Shown: positions 10,441 through 21,439, counted from the first letter of the stretch. The stretch: DNA of 64,000 bases from Symsagittifera roscoffensis (GCF_963678635.1 NC_087069.1:51532938-51596937); one strand, 5' to 3'. Numbers and translations: made by a program. The notes: generated by a model from the letters alone, not told the origin.

Positions 10441-10674
10441 GATTTCGCAAATAAAATTGCACAAAAATGTCGCAAATCTCGCAAATTGAATTCCACAAAA
10501 AATCGCAATTTAAATTGCACAAAAGTAATTATGTTGAAACTTGAAGCAAGTTTGAATTCATCATTTTTTGTCTAAAGTCAATCCAATTTGGGAAAAACAC
10601 TTCAAATTTCATTCGTTTTCAAAATGTTAAAACTTTCAAGTTTTATTCGTTTGGTCCCGGCCATTTAAATCAGC

Positions 10675-11303
10675 GGGTCTTAAGCAATAAATGGCCCAAA
10701 ATCAGTTTTCTACATCGTAAGCTGGAAATTATGCGATCAAATTTGATTGGGTAATTTTAGCCAACCAAATTCAAGTTATACGGTCAGGCATTCCGATCAA
10801 CTTTTCTAGCAGATAAAAATGTTCGCCGAAATTGCCGAAAAGGTGGAACTTTAAGCTAAATTATCAAACTTATTTTGAGTCACTTGCGAAACCTTGCCCA
10901 GACAAGCAAAATTCAGTAAAATGGCTCGACAAAACAAAATTCGGATCTACTTAACAATCTCCACCACTTTCAAGAAAGGGGGAGATTGTTAAGTAGATCA
11001 AACTGGTCGATTTTTCAACCAATCAGAATGCAGCAAAATTAGAATTCTCAAAAGAAAGCTCAGTGCTATTTTACTGTTTTTATTTATATGGGTGGAGATT
11101 CTTAAGTAGGTACTATAGGGGGGGATTGTTAAGTAGATCCCAAAATTCAGCTAATCATAACAATCTGCTTGAAATTTCAATTGAAATGGCAGAAAATCTA
11201 GATGGAACTTGAATGGCTAATTAGCCAATCAAATTCATTCACAATAATTTCAGTTCAACAGATGTAGAAATATTGAGTTTGGGCCGTTTAGTGCATAAGA
11301 CCC
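10675..11303. mobile_element. Second GGGTCTTA-family element, carrying a nested element
   Basis: Inverted ends GGGTCTTAAG...ATAAGACCC match the element at 10181-10440. A perfect 8-bp target duplication AAATCAGC lies at 10667-10674 and 11304-11311. The extra length comes from another element inserted at 10943-11140. The interior is non-coding. Confidence 0.85.
10943..11140. mobile_element. Nested TIR element, family GGATCTACTTAACAATC
   Basis: A 198-bp element. Ends GGATCTACTTAACAATC and GATTGTTAAGTAGATCC are perfect inverted repeats. A perfect 8-bp target duplication CAAAATTC lies at 10935-10942 and 11141-11148. A subterminal hairpin (CTTTCAAGAAAG followed by GGGGGAGATTGTTAAG) is similar to the 35-bp satellite unit at 21754-23550. 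It was inserted into an already resident element, which gives the relative age of the two families. Confidence 0.85.
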
Positions 11304-12754
11304 AAATCAGCAGTAAAAAACGATTTGATTTTTTTTCCATTTTCTTGTCGATTATGCCTAATTCATTAACTTTCTACGCGTTTTTATACTTCTTTCATCA
11401 CAACACGCGCAATAATTTTAAAGAAAAATGAGTCTGTTTTTTTGCTGGGAATATGGCCAGTGCTACTTGCACAGCAATCGTCTATCCTTGTTTGCTTATA
11501 TCTTCTGCTAAAGAAACGAATTTGTTTTTTTTTCTTTTTCTTTATTTTGTCTTTTTTTCTTTTTTTTTGTTTCTTCCTTTGTTTCTTTCATCACGCAAAC
11601 TTTAGTTTACACGGAAACTTATAAAGAGAAACAGTATGATTTTGACAATTCTATCTTAGAAATAGATGCAATTTTTAGTCCCCTCCCCCCCCAAAGCTTG
11701 GCTGATTTTGAAGAAGAATTGAAAAAGCATGGCGAATTGAGTGCATGTGCATTTGTACGTGTTTCCTTTCTTTTTTACCGCTTCTGGGTAAATAAGACGA
11801 CCGGCATTTAGGACGATAAGACGACATTAAGAGTTATTAAAAGTAAAATGGGCAGTTCGTGTTTAAGCGGTTAAAATTTCTCGGAAATACAATGTGGAGA
11901 ATTGCGTGGAGCGTCGTCTTTAAGTCCCATTAAAAACGGTTGTCGTCCTAACGGCTGTCGTCTTATTTGCCGGTCATCCCTTTTACCAGCTTGGCGTGAA
12001 CAAACTTAATGCAGCTTAGCCGATCGAATCTTTCAGGGAATCTAAATCAGTTTCAGGGAGTCTAAACCGTTTCCTTTCCATTTTTTCTTACGTTAAAATT
12101 CCCTTGGCCGAACTATTAAACGGCCGAACATTTTTAAACACTCAACGTCAAATCAAGTGTTATAATCCCCTAAATTATGAAAGTATGAAATGAAAATTTT
12201 TATTATACAATTGGGACGCTGTAACTGGGAATTCCACTATTTTATTATGAGACTGGTAAAAACGAACCATTTTTTTCCTAATTGAGCCTCAAACTGACTT
12301 TTTTCTCCAATTTAGCCATTTTCTGAGCATGAATTTTTTGAAAAGGACGCTAAATAGCTAAATGCGTTTTTAATTGTCGTTAAGTTCGCGTTTTTTGCCA
12401 GTTTCTAGCTTGATTTAACGCTCGGGACATCAACCCGACATTTTAAAGGAAAATTAGTCAAGCTTTGAAAGAAAATTTTTCATTTTTATCTTTCATCATT
12501 TAGGGGGCATAACTGAAAAGACCCAGCTAGTATGACTTTCGGTTTTTTGGTCCTTCGGCGATGGTAGTTCTCCGATTTTTGTTTTTGATACCCCTTTTTT
12601 GTCAACAGACAGGCCTGAAGTAGAAATTCTTTCCGTACGGTTAAAGTGTCACTTTTGTGCTGCAAAGTCAAAGATCAATATTTCATTAACTATTTTTAGC
12701 ATCGTGCTCATTCATTACTAAAATAATCTCATTTCAAACATACGGTTTTTTTCG
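11304..12754. other. Intergenic DNA with poly-T tract and one TIR element
   Basis: A pyrimidine-rich tract of T and TTTC repeats covers about 11519-11590. One small element lies at 11779-11980. Apart from these, no gene or RNA is recognised up to the LTR element. Confidence 0.4.
11779..11980. mobile_element. Small TIR element, family AATAAGACGAC
   Basis: The left end TAAATAAGACGACCGGC and the right end (reverse complement CAAATAAGACGACAGCC) are inverted repeats, each followed by a second TAGGACGA-type inverted word. The interior matches a second copy at 27436-27640 in the first intron of the asparaginase gene. A shared TTTTACC on both flanks may be the target duplication. Confidence 0.7.
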
Positions 12755-12759
12755 CATTT
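12755..12759. repeat. Target-site duplication, left (CATTT)
   Basis: CATTT directly precedes the left LTR and is repeated exactly at 21275-21279 after the right LTR, the 5-bp duplication expected of retroviral-type integration. Confidence 0.85.
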
Positions 12760-14299
12760 TGTAGATTCTTTCCGGGAAGTCTTCTCCTCTATGCACGCTT
12801 CCACTCTACTTAACTGCAGCAGAGTTTCTCCCCTTGATACCGTGTAATAGCGGGGGACACTAAGACACGTTATGATCCACAATCCCGAAAGGGTTATGTT
12901 GGTGGTCAGACTAAATCGGCCGATCAAAGGATTACGCAACTTCCCCTTTGATTTGGGCTCTTTTCGGCTCTTTTCTCGCGCTTCTAGCTAGTTCAGCAAA
13001 TCGTGGGCACAATGTAACTTCTCAATCGCAAAGGAAATAAAACAATTTGCAGTGCCCTTAATGAGCTAACTACTATTTAGCAACTTCTATTTTGAAGCCC
13101 GCGTCCCGTTCCGTTCAACCATTCGTCAATTTTTGGTTGACTCGGTTCAAAACTCGACTACTCAAGCAGAGCTGCTGGCTCGCACAACTAATTCAACCCG
13201 GTACTAATTTCGGGTTCCAGCGCAACTCGCTCACACAACTAGTTCAACCCGGTACTAAACTCGAGTTCCAATCAAATCGCTCGCTAGCAATAATTGTTCT
13301 CTACTCTGATCGAGAACCAACTACCCTTAGTAGTAGCTAACACTGTTTTCTTCTCTGACGACAACCAACTACCCTTAGTAGTAGCTAACACTGTTCTGAC
13401 TCTTAGAGGATCTCCGGTACCCTCCAGTTCCTTATCTTTCTTTACACTTAGTTTTAGTTAAGTCACGCCATTCCCTATCAGTCCTGACATCCGCTTAAAT
13501 CACTCGACCGCACATGTTTTAAGGCTATATCCCTCCCCTGTCACTTCTGCCACGTGCCAATTTCGGTTTCTTTTATCAATCTTTTCACGCTTATTAGATA
13601 CCCGGTATGCGGTAGCTGTCACTATTTGACCCAGCAAACAATTGTCATACGATTCTAATCAACTAATTCTTGAACTCCGTGAACTTCAGCTCACGAGTTC
13701 AACTAACCTCTAAACCATGCTATGTTTACCCAGTGATCCTCCCAAGGTCTTTATTTTAATTATCACGTTAACGTTCCGACCTCCCAAGGGTAGGGAGAGA
13801 CCCTTTTTTATGGGTAATTAAATAATTTCAAGCATCTAAACTTTCTATCTGTACTTTGGGCATAAAATCGGAAGTGGGGGTCTTAGGGGTCTGGGGTTCC
13901 AAACTCAAGCTTCCCTCAATTAGGCCTACAACATACTAGAATTTGAGTCTATTCCAACCGCTAGCTACCGAGTTCTCATAGGGCCATTTACACTTCCGGG
14001 AACCGTTATCACTTGGGGCAGGGGGATCTGAGGGTTATGGATTTTTGCATGTCCGGGTCAAATCATCTCTAGTATCCGTCCTATGAGTTTCATAAACCTA
14101 GCCACTGTAGTTCCCATTTGGGTGGGGGTTTGCAGTTTTTACTCCCTCCGCATTTTCTGCCATAGGAGGGACTATATCTTCGAAGATTGAACTAATTTGA
14201 ACTTTAACCTTTGTTTGCTGTACTACTTAACTTGATGACGAACCAACCTTACGCTCAGGTTACTATAACATGTAAAACAGTAGAATCACCAATTCTACA
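12760..14299 (-). repeat. 3' LTR (left), internally deleted
   Basis: 1540 bp, TGTAGA...TCTACA. It matches the right LTR throughout except for about 905 bp missing at about 13854. The junction falls at a TACT present at both edges of the corresponding right-LTR segment (about 19930 and 20834), which suggests deletion by short-homology recombination. Short direct repeats CAACTACCCTTAGTAGTAGC occur twice near 13317-13387. Confidence 0.85.
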
Positions 14300-14311
14300 G
14301 TCTTCCCTTCT
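14300..14311 (-). other. Polypurine tract
   Basis: On the minus strand, AGAAGGGAAGAC lies directly before the TGTAGA start of the 3' LTR, the standard position for plus-strand priming. Confidence 0.75.
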
Positions 14312-14853
14312 AGTCTATTATTCACGTGAATAATGCTAATAACAATGATTAAGTCACCGTTTTTCTACTAAGACAAAATAACCAATCTAACACCTCAACC
14401 TCGACTCTTTGTCTTATATCTAATCCCTCTTTTAAAATCAATTCTAATCTTTCGCTTTTTCTGCTATACTATACCGCCTTGCACTACTCTTCATTTATAG
14501 TTCCGTATAGACCCGGTACCAGCGAACCACGGGCTTCAGTTTCCGTAGACTCTTACATAATCAATTTTTCAATGTTAGCACCAAGGGTTGCTTCCTTGAG
14601 TGAAGCAAATAAGAGTCGAAAAAAGATTTATAAGGCGTTGTGAAATGCCTCCACCATTATATTTAAACAGTAAAGTATTCCACCATAAATTTCACTCAGG
14701 TTCTATCCGTGCGACTGGTGGAGATATTTCTAAAGCAACTATATATATCGCGGATGAGATTAGTAAGTTAAAGAGGGAGAAAGAGTTTCAAGTTTTACTG
14801 ACTGCAACCTGGCAACTTCACAATTCCGATCGCTCACCTCAAGCCTTCTTCTG
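14312..14853 (-). other. 3' untranslated part of the LTR element
   Basis: About 540 bp between the last minus-strand ORF and the polypurine tract. The plus-strand ORF at 14600-14884 has no supporting features and is not called. No integrase or envelope-like sequence is seen. Confidence 0.45.
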
Positions 14854-15123
14854 TCATTTCCATCTGTCCACGAGGTGCCTGTAGTCCTGCTGCGGCACCG
14901 TCCAGTTTCCTCCTCCGTCTTCATCCGTCACCTGACCGTCGGTTGGTCGCCAGCACTGCTTGGGGACCTCGCTTTCAGATTTAACCCAGACCCGGTCAAC
15001 TTCATCTTCGCCGAACGACTCCGCACATTTCCATCGATCAATTAAATTGTGGAAAAAGGCGGGCTTTGCATCTCTAGGCCACACTTCCCTTCCATCTTCC
15101 ACCGTCAAGCCACTTTCGGTCAT
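14854..15123 (-). pseudogene. Last ORF of the LTR element, frameshifted from the previous one
   Basis: 89 codons, overlapping the end of the preceding ORF by 50 nt in another frame, so it is probably the original C-terminus displaced by an indel. It is acidic and Trp-rich and holds two similar segments, L-I-D-R-W-K (residues about 27-32) and L-V-D-R-W-K at its very end. No known domain is recognised. Confidence 0.4.
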
Positions 15124-16477
15124 CGTTTAATCGGAATCGCTTGGATGACCTGAAGGAACTTTCTGATCTGCTACTCGCAAGCAGATTTTGACGTTCGTCC
15201 CATACTTTCGTAGACATTCTGTGTTCGCACCACGTTTCCGTCATCTCTTGGCAGGTTTCAGCCCAAGTAGTTTTTGTTTGGTCCAAGTTGTTGTCATCTG
15301 GCCTTTGCACCGTTGCAATCATCATCTGTCCTCCCGCAAAGGCAATGTCTCCACTTCTCAGAAAACCATCCTCGTCAAAACTCAAGTCATCATCGTCAGT
15401 CCCGTCTGAAGAGCTCTTCGTGTTGTTCTCATTCCCGCCCGGAGCAACCGTTACTTCTCTTCTCTCCCGTCCAACCATTGCGAGTACGCTTTGCGTGCCG
15501 TTTGCGTGTGACAGCAAGAATGTAATTGGGCAACTCAAATATGGAAAGAAACGGGGAAATAATCCAATTCCACGCATTGACTCCCCCACTTCAATCGTTT
15601 TTGCACTCATAACCTCGCCTAGTGCCACAGCATTGTCTTCACTATGCTCATCGACCGATTTCACATTGTGTTCCATCTCCGTCAGACAGACGCGTTCGAT
15701 TGAGTTGTCGTCGGGTTCGCAATTCTCCAGATCACCTTCTCTCAAAGAGTCATGACTCATTCCCTTACACTGGTTCTCTTGACCCCTACTTTCGGAAACT
15801 TCAATGTCGACTCGCTCGGTGACGTCGTCAACCATCGCCGATTCGCCAGTTCCGATCTCAGTCATTTCTGTGCCAGATCCCGCACCCTCGTGATAAAACA
15901 GCACCGTGTCACAGGATTCTGTAGTCGCAGCTGCATTCACACATTCTCTGCCTGAATCCATTCCATGTCGGACCCGAAATCTTGGTCTCCCAGGACATCT
16001 GAATCTAACCTGAATTGAGCTACTGCACTTCGTTCCAGTTTTGGGAACTTCGTTCCTCATGTCGAAAACGAAATCTTCGTTCTGTTCATACCAAACGAGT
16101 CCAAGTGTTAGGTCAACATCCAGTCCATCGACCACCAAGACTTTGGTCCTTCTGTTAAACAGTCCCAGCTGCAGCACGATCGACGCTCTGCCAACTCCTT
16201 CCAAACTGACTCCTGTTTTTGTCTCGAGAATTTCCTCGGCCTGTCTCAGGGGCACCTCTGATCCAATCGACCGGTAGGCTTTGTAGCTTAACAGGGTCCA
16301 TTTGGTGTCTGGATCCAGTTCCACTTTAGCAGCCCTGTTGTTGACGTAGCCAATCGTGAATGCTCTGATTGGCATCCAATGCCTGTCGTCCGTCTCCACG
16401 GGAGTTGATTCACTCTTTTCCTTCCTCGCTTTCTTGGGGGCCACAACTCGTGACTCCTTCACTTGCCGTCCCACCAT
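15074..16477 (-). pseudogene. LTR-element ORF with fifth retropepsin-like domain and acidic tail
   Basis: 467 codons in the frame -1 to the previous ORF. A basic start (K-K-A-R-K-E-K) leads to a retropepsin-like unit at about residues 38-142. The flap-side half contains V-E-L-D-P-D-T-K where a catalytic D-T-G would sit. The second half runs from G-V-G-R-A-S-I-V-L-Q-L-G to D-V-D-L-T-L-G-L-V-W-Y, which mirrors the conserved I-L-G-x-D-W block of clan AA proteases. The remaining 320 residues are acidic and low in known motifs. The frame is open for about 18 codons upstream of this ATG, which points to an indel near 16500-16530 rather than a separate gene start. Confidence 0.5.
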
Positions 16478-16506
16478 CGGCTTGTCATCTCCATCTTTCC
16501 GATCTA

Positions 16507-17232
16507 CTAACCGTTCTGAGGTTCCTCTGCGAGTTCAATTTTCTGTGGCCTTGGCCACGACTCCCATTCGAATGAAACCGCCGAACTTGGGTCGGAACTC
16601 GTGAAAAATTTCTTTGACTTCTCATCATAGAAACTTCCTAAACATTCATTCATCCATCGAGTACTCAGAACCATGTCCATCTCGTGGTTCTCCAAGAGTA
16701 CTACTGGGAATGTCCTCTTCAGTCTCCCTAACTTGATTTCCACCAAAATTAATCCCAACACATCGACATCTCGGACATTTCCGTCACATCTTCCAATCAC
16801 TCTTCCTTTGAACTGCAGTATAGCTTGCCGTGGCTGCAACGTCTGGTAAACGTCCAGTCGCATCAAACTGCCCGCAACCTTGTCGTCAAGTTCGGTATCC
16901 ATATACACACCATTGGCGAACGCATTCACAAACCTCCTGCGAGTTTCAACGGATCTGGTTCTCCGCCCTGCATTCGATTCGACTTCCGTTGCGACCTCAA
17001 TTTTACCCTCGCTAGTTACAGAACCGGAACATTGTGTCTCAGCGCGTGCAGTAAGCTCTGCTTCAACGTTACGTAGTCTTGATGTGATGCCATCTTTGCC
17101 AACATGTTCTGCCAAAACACCTTCGTGGATCGGCTCGGCTAGCTTGGTTTTTTCTTTTCCTTTGCTCGTTGCTCTTGGGACCTCGGGGTTTCTGCCCCCG
17201 TCAAGCACAACTTCGAGGTGATGTGGGATCAT
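16507..17232 (-). pseudogene. LTR-element ORF with fourth retropepsin-like domain
   Basis: 241 codons in the same frame as the two upstream ORFs, separated from the previous one only by a TAA (17245-17247) and four sense codons. A charged linker (residues 1-100) precedes a retropepsin-like unit at about 102-200. It has T-E-L-D-D-K-V-A at the catalytic position (D-D-K instead of D-T-G), then G-R-C-D-G-N-V-R, a V-L-G-L-I-L-V-E-I-K-L-G strand, and V-V-L-L-E-N-H-E-M-D-M-V-L-S-T-R-W-M. It ends in two adjacent TAG codons. Confidence 0.5.
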
Positions 17233-17244
17233 TTCTTCGCAATC

Positions 17245-18018
17245 TTAGGTGATAACCTCAACCGTTTCTTTCCTTCCAGTCCGTAGCACCCCTCTGGGAC
17301 CCTCGAGGAGCAACCCGTGTCTTCCTCCCAATTGTTTGAGGCTCAGTACCACGTCGACTTCTATCTCAGTAGCCGCCACCACAACAACATCCAGCCGCTC
17401 GGTGAATGTCCCAATCTGCACATCCACTTCTGCCTGGCCCAAAACAACAACGTCACTAACCTGATCGTCCCAGCATTCGTGAATTTTCCCGTTGAACGCC
17501 TGAAGCTGAGGGGAAGATTCCAGGATCATGAAAGCACATAAATTCATCATGTGGACTGCAGTAGTATCTTCCAGCTCCATCCAAATCAGAAGATTGTCCA
17601 CAAACCCATCGATCAAGTGCTGCTTTGGCTTAACCTCAATTGGCCCTTCAGCCGCTCCCAGCAGCATTCTACTGCCCGATGAATCATCGCTATCACTTCC
17701 TCCTGAACAAGTTATAGTCGTTAAATCGGCTTCGTTCATCGTGGTTTGATCGCTAACCATACTTGTATTCGGCTTCTTCGATTCTTCTGCATTCCACATC
17801 GATACCTTCTTTTTTTGCGCAATCGTTTCTTCGTCCAGCATGATCATTGATGTCTTTGGTAGTTTCTCAAAAACTACTGGCGTAGGCTCCATTAGATTGC
17901 TCTCGTGACACAGCGCTCTTTTTTCATGGCTCACGAATAGTTTGTGACACTCCGCAAGTCCCTGAGCACACAGGACTACATCCGAATCGAGAACTCGGTT
18001 ACTGACAATGATCAACAT
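17245..18018 (-). pseudogene. LTR-element ORF with half of domain 2 and third retropepsin-like domain
   Basis: 257 codons. Residues 1-30 (ending V-V-L-C-A-Q-G-L-A) complete the second half of the domain begun before the TGA at 18091-18093. The 24 codons between that stop and this ATG are open in the same frame. Residues about 36-138 form a Ser/Asp-rich linker. Residues about 139-235 are another retropepsin-like unit: E-L-E-D-T-T-A-V-H at the catalytic position (D-T-T for D-T-G), then V-V-V-L-G-Q-A-E-V-D-V-Q-I-G and V-V-V-A-A-T-E-I-E-V-D-V-V-L-S-L-K-Q-L. Confidence 0.5.
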
Positions 18019-18090
18019 GAAGGTTCCCTCAAAGCTATCGAATCCGACTCTTGTTCTGATGTATCCGTGGGCCTCGACCTTTCGTTCTTT

Positions 18091-18747
18091 TCAATTAAAT
18101 GTTCCTTTCAACTTTCCATTGAATATCCGGAAAGCGTCTTCGCACCCGAGTGGTTCAAACAAACCTTCGGATATCAAGTTGCAATCTGTCATATTGTCAA
18201 TCTCAATGTCCACTATTTCATCACACACACAGCCCCGAACGAAAGTTCGTCCTTTGTTAGCCCATTCCGATCGGGGGGCAAAATCGTCTCCTCCAATTTT
18301 TCCTGTAGGCACTCTGTGATAGTCAGAGGGAGCCATAATTTGCCTCATTCTGCTTTCATCCAAGGGAGGACCAATCTCTTCCAGCAAAAGCACTGAACTA
18401 TCGCCTGCATGAATACAGCGCCGTTGATAGTCCACCCTAATTTCTGATTTTATTTTCAGCGTGCTGAGACTGATCAACATGGGTCTGAACAAGTTTTCCA
18501 CAACTGCTATTTTCTCGTTTATTGATCCTATCTCCAACTTCTTGATTGTCCAGCCATAGATGACAACACCGTCATGCCTTGGACCGCAGTAGTTCCTCAG
18601 TTCCTTCCTCGGATGCATCATTCTAAAATCGACGTAGTTGATCCAATTCGAACAACCCGCACTCACTAGTTTGGTTCCCAGTGGAAACAGATCATCTATT
18701 CTCGCTTTGAATAACACTTCGGTTGCATCTTGATTGTCTCGATCCAT
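18091..18747 (-). pseudogene. First ORF of the LTR element: retropepsin-like domains 1 and 2a
   Basis: 218 codons, starting about 100 nt inside the 5' LTR. Residues about 20-112 form the first unit. K-L-V-S-A-G-C-S-N-W-I-N sits exactly where proteases have V-D-T-G-A-S-N, giving S-A-G for D-T-G. A G-V-V-I-Y-G-W...L-E-I-G strand pair and an E-N-L-F-R-P-M-L-I-S-L-S-T-L block ending V-D-Y-Q-R-R follow. Residues about 173-218 start unit 2 (I-D-N-M-T-D-C-N-L-I-S), which is cut by TGA 18091-18093. A gag-like or CCHC region was looked for and not seen. Confidence 0.5.
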
Positions 18748-18827
18748 TTTCTTTTTCGTTGTTCAGTCTATTCGTCCAACAATCGTTGTTGCCGAATCCA
18801 AAGATTGTTATTCGCTCGATTAAGAAA

Positions 18828-18845
18828 GCCCACCCAGGAGCGCCA
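18828..18845 (-). other. Primer-binding site
   Basis: On the minus strand TGGCGCTCCTGGGTGGGC begins one base inside the 5' LTR. It starts with TGG, complementary to a tRNA 3' CCA, as in gypsy/retroviral elements. The priming tRNA was not identified. Confidence 0.75.
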
Positions 18846-18846
18846 A

Positions 18847-21274
18847 TGTAGATTTTTTCCAGGGAGTCTTCTCCTCTAAGCACGATTCCACTCTACTTAA
18901 CTGCGCAGAGTTTCTCCCCTTAATAACGTGTAATAGCGGGGGACACTAAGACACGTTATGATCCACAATCCCGAAAGGGTTATGTTGGTGGTCAGACTAA
19001 ATCGGTTTACGCAACTTCCTCCTTGATTTAGGCTCCTTTCGGCTCTCTTCTCGCGCTTCTAGCTAGTTGAGCAAATCGTGAGCACAATGAGTAAATTCTC
19101 AATCGCAAAGGAAATAAAACAATTTACAGTGCCCTTAATGAGCTAACTACTATTTAGCAACTTCTATTTTGAAGCCCGCGTCCCGTTCCGTTCAACCATT
19201 CGTCAATTTTTGGTTGACTCGGTTCAAAACTCGACTACTCAAGCAGAGCTGCTCGCTCGCACAACTAATTCAACCCGGTACTAATTTCGGGTTCCAGCGC
19301 AACTCGCTCACACAACTAGTTCAACCCGGTACTAAACTCGAGTTCCAATCAAATCGCTCGCTAGCAATAATTGTTCTCTACTCTGATCGAGAACCAACTA
19401 CCCTTAGTAGTAGCTAACACTGTTCTCTTCTCTGACGACAACCAACTACCCTTAGTAGTAGCTAACACTGTTCTTACTCTTAAAGGATCTCCGGTACCCT
19501 CCAATTCCTTATCTTTCTTTACACTTAGTTTTAGTTAAGTCACGCCATTCACTATCATTCCTGACATCCGCTTAAATCACCTGACCACACATGTTTTGAG
19601 GCTATTTCGCTCCCCTGTCACTTCTGCCACTTGCCAATTTCGGTTTCTTTCATCAATCTTTTCACGCTTATTAGATACCCGGTATGCGGTAGCTGTCACA
19701 TTTTGACCAAGCAAACAAATGTCATACGATTCTAATCAACTAATTCTTGAACTCTGTGAACTTCAGCTCTCGAGTTCAACTAACCTCTAAACCATGCTAG
19801 ATTTACCCAGTGATCCTCCCAAGGTCTTTATTTTAATTATCACGTTAACGTTCCGACCTCCCAAGGAAAGGGGGAGACCCATTTTATGGGTAGCTAACTA
19901 ATTTCAAGCATCTAATTTTTCTATCTGTACTCTATTCGAATCCCGACCTTCTAGTTATCAGTGGAACGTAGTTCGTCTTTTAGGGGTCAAATTAAACCAA
20001 AAAGTCATCTCCGGAAAGCCAAATAAATTTCCCATCCCTTCATACTATTTAGGAAACTTAATTCTCATGTTACGGTCCTAATACTATCCATTTCTTCTGG
20101 GACTACTTTTCTTTAGTCTAGTTGAATTGCTTTTAATAGATCACTCGCCAAGCTAAACTGAACTCAATGTTTACCAAGTCCACTTTAAATTAAAATCTCT
20201 ACTCCAAAGTTGCAATGTAAAACTGTATTTCTATCGGCTTCTGCTGTAATTCCCAATATATAACTTTTCCCCCCATTTTTGATCAAGGTGACCCATTTTC
20301 ATTTCCAGGGTTGGGCTGGCAAATACGCCACTTTCCGGTGTTAATATTGGGCTTTCCATGCAATTTTGGGGTCAAAAAGCCCAAAGTTCAACTTAAGGTC
20401 ACCCAGGGTTCAACCGGGGTCAAATTTCTATATTGGGATCAGAATCCCTTGGGGGTCCTAACTACCAAGTTTCATTCATATCCCAATAATACTTCACAAG
20501 TTATGTCATTTCAAATGTCCATTATCACTTTTTCCGGGAAAAGGCTATGAACACCAGAAGGAGTCAACGAAGGGGTTTCACACACAAGGGGTCTTTTTTT
20601 GGGGTGCATATCTTATGTCCCTTGCCGCATTAAAATCGATATGCCCTCGCTCATTATTTCGTGTAAATTGCCTATTTCCGGTCTAAGGGGGTTTTTCTCC
20701 AAGTGCCGGATTTAGTTCAACTTATAATACAAGATGCATCTTGCCACTACCTATCATCCCTCCAAGTTTCAGCTCCCTGCATTCATTGGAGGCCGAGAAA
20801 CGACTTCCGGAAGTTACGGGTGGGTTTGTTTACTTTGGTAATAAAACCGGAAGTGGGGGTCTTATGGGTCTGGGGTTCCAAACTCAAGCTTCCCTCAACT
20901 AGGTCCACAACATACTAGAATTTGAGTCTATTCCAACCGCTAGTTACCGAGTTCTCATAGGGCCATTTACACTTCCGGTAACCGTTATCACTTGGGGCCG
21001 GGGGATCCGAGGGTTATGGATTTTTGGATGTCCGGGTCAAATCATCTCTAGTATCCGTCCTATGAGTTTCATAAACCTAGCCACTTTAGTTCCCATTTGG
21101 GGGGCTGCAGTTTTTACTCCCTTCGCATTTTCTGCCATAGGAGGGACTATATCTTCGAAGATTGAACTATTTTGAACTTTACCCTTTGTTTGCTGTACTA
21201 TTTAACTTGATGACGAACCAACCCTACGCTCAGGTTACTATAGCATGTAATACAGTAGAATCACCAATTCTACA
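18847..21274 (-). repeat. 5' LTR (right), full length
   Basis: 2428 bp, TGTAGA...TCTACA. It contains the segment of about 905 bp (about 19934-20838) absent from the left LTR. That segment shares the GGGGTC-rich style of its flanks, so deletion on the left is more likely than insertion here. This LTR carries the promoter side for minus-strand transcription; no TATA box could be assigned with confidence. Confidence 0.85.
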
Positions 21275-21279
21275 CATTT
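21275..21279. repeat. Target-site duplication, right (CATTT)
   Basis: Exact copy of the CATTT at 12755-12759, immediately after the right LTR. Confidence 0.85.
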
Positions 21280-21439
21280 AGACTTGATAAACTTGATATA
21301 AACATAATTTTTCAAAACTAGCGGTCATTAAAAAATTCTTACTGAAGCCAAAACTATTATCAAGATAATTACACACTAAAATAGCGTCAACTAATTTTGT
21401 TTGGGGAGCTTATTTGTGTTACTGTTGGTGGGGCAGCGG

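Larger units (their letters stand above)
12760..21274 (-). mobile_element. Complete LTR retroelement without recognisable RT/integrase
   Basis: An 8.5-kb element read on the minus strand. Both LTRs begin TGTAGA and end TCTACA. CATTT flanks both sides. A primer-binding site abuts the 5' LTR (right side) and a polypurine tract abuts the 3' LTR (left side). The 4.55-kb interior has minus-strand ORFs from 18747 to 14854. None shows a CCHC knuckle, a reverse-transcriptase YxDD box, RNase H or an HHCC integrase. The ORFs instead contain repeated retropepsin-like folds. The LTRs differ by scattered substitutions plus one large indel, and the ORFs carry stops and frameshifts, so this copy is old and inactive. 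It is probably a non-autonomous element mobilised by another LTR element. Confidence 0.85.

Noticed and set aside
16478-16560. Programmed -1 frameshift between two LTR-element ORFs
   Set aside because: The shift is in the -1 direction, but the overlap of about 24 nt contains no slippery heptamer of the X-XXY-YYZ type, so a random indel is more likely.
15188-18396. Numerous plus-strand ORFs of 60-155 codons
   Set aside because: They are antisense to the minus-strand ORFs of the LTR element and have no domain features.
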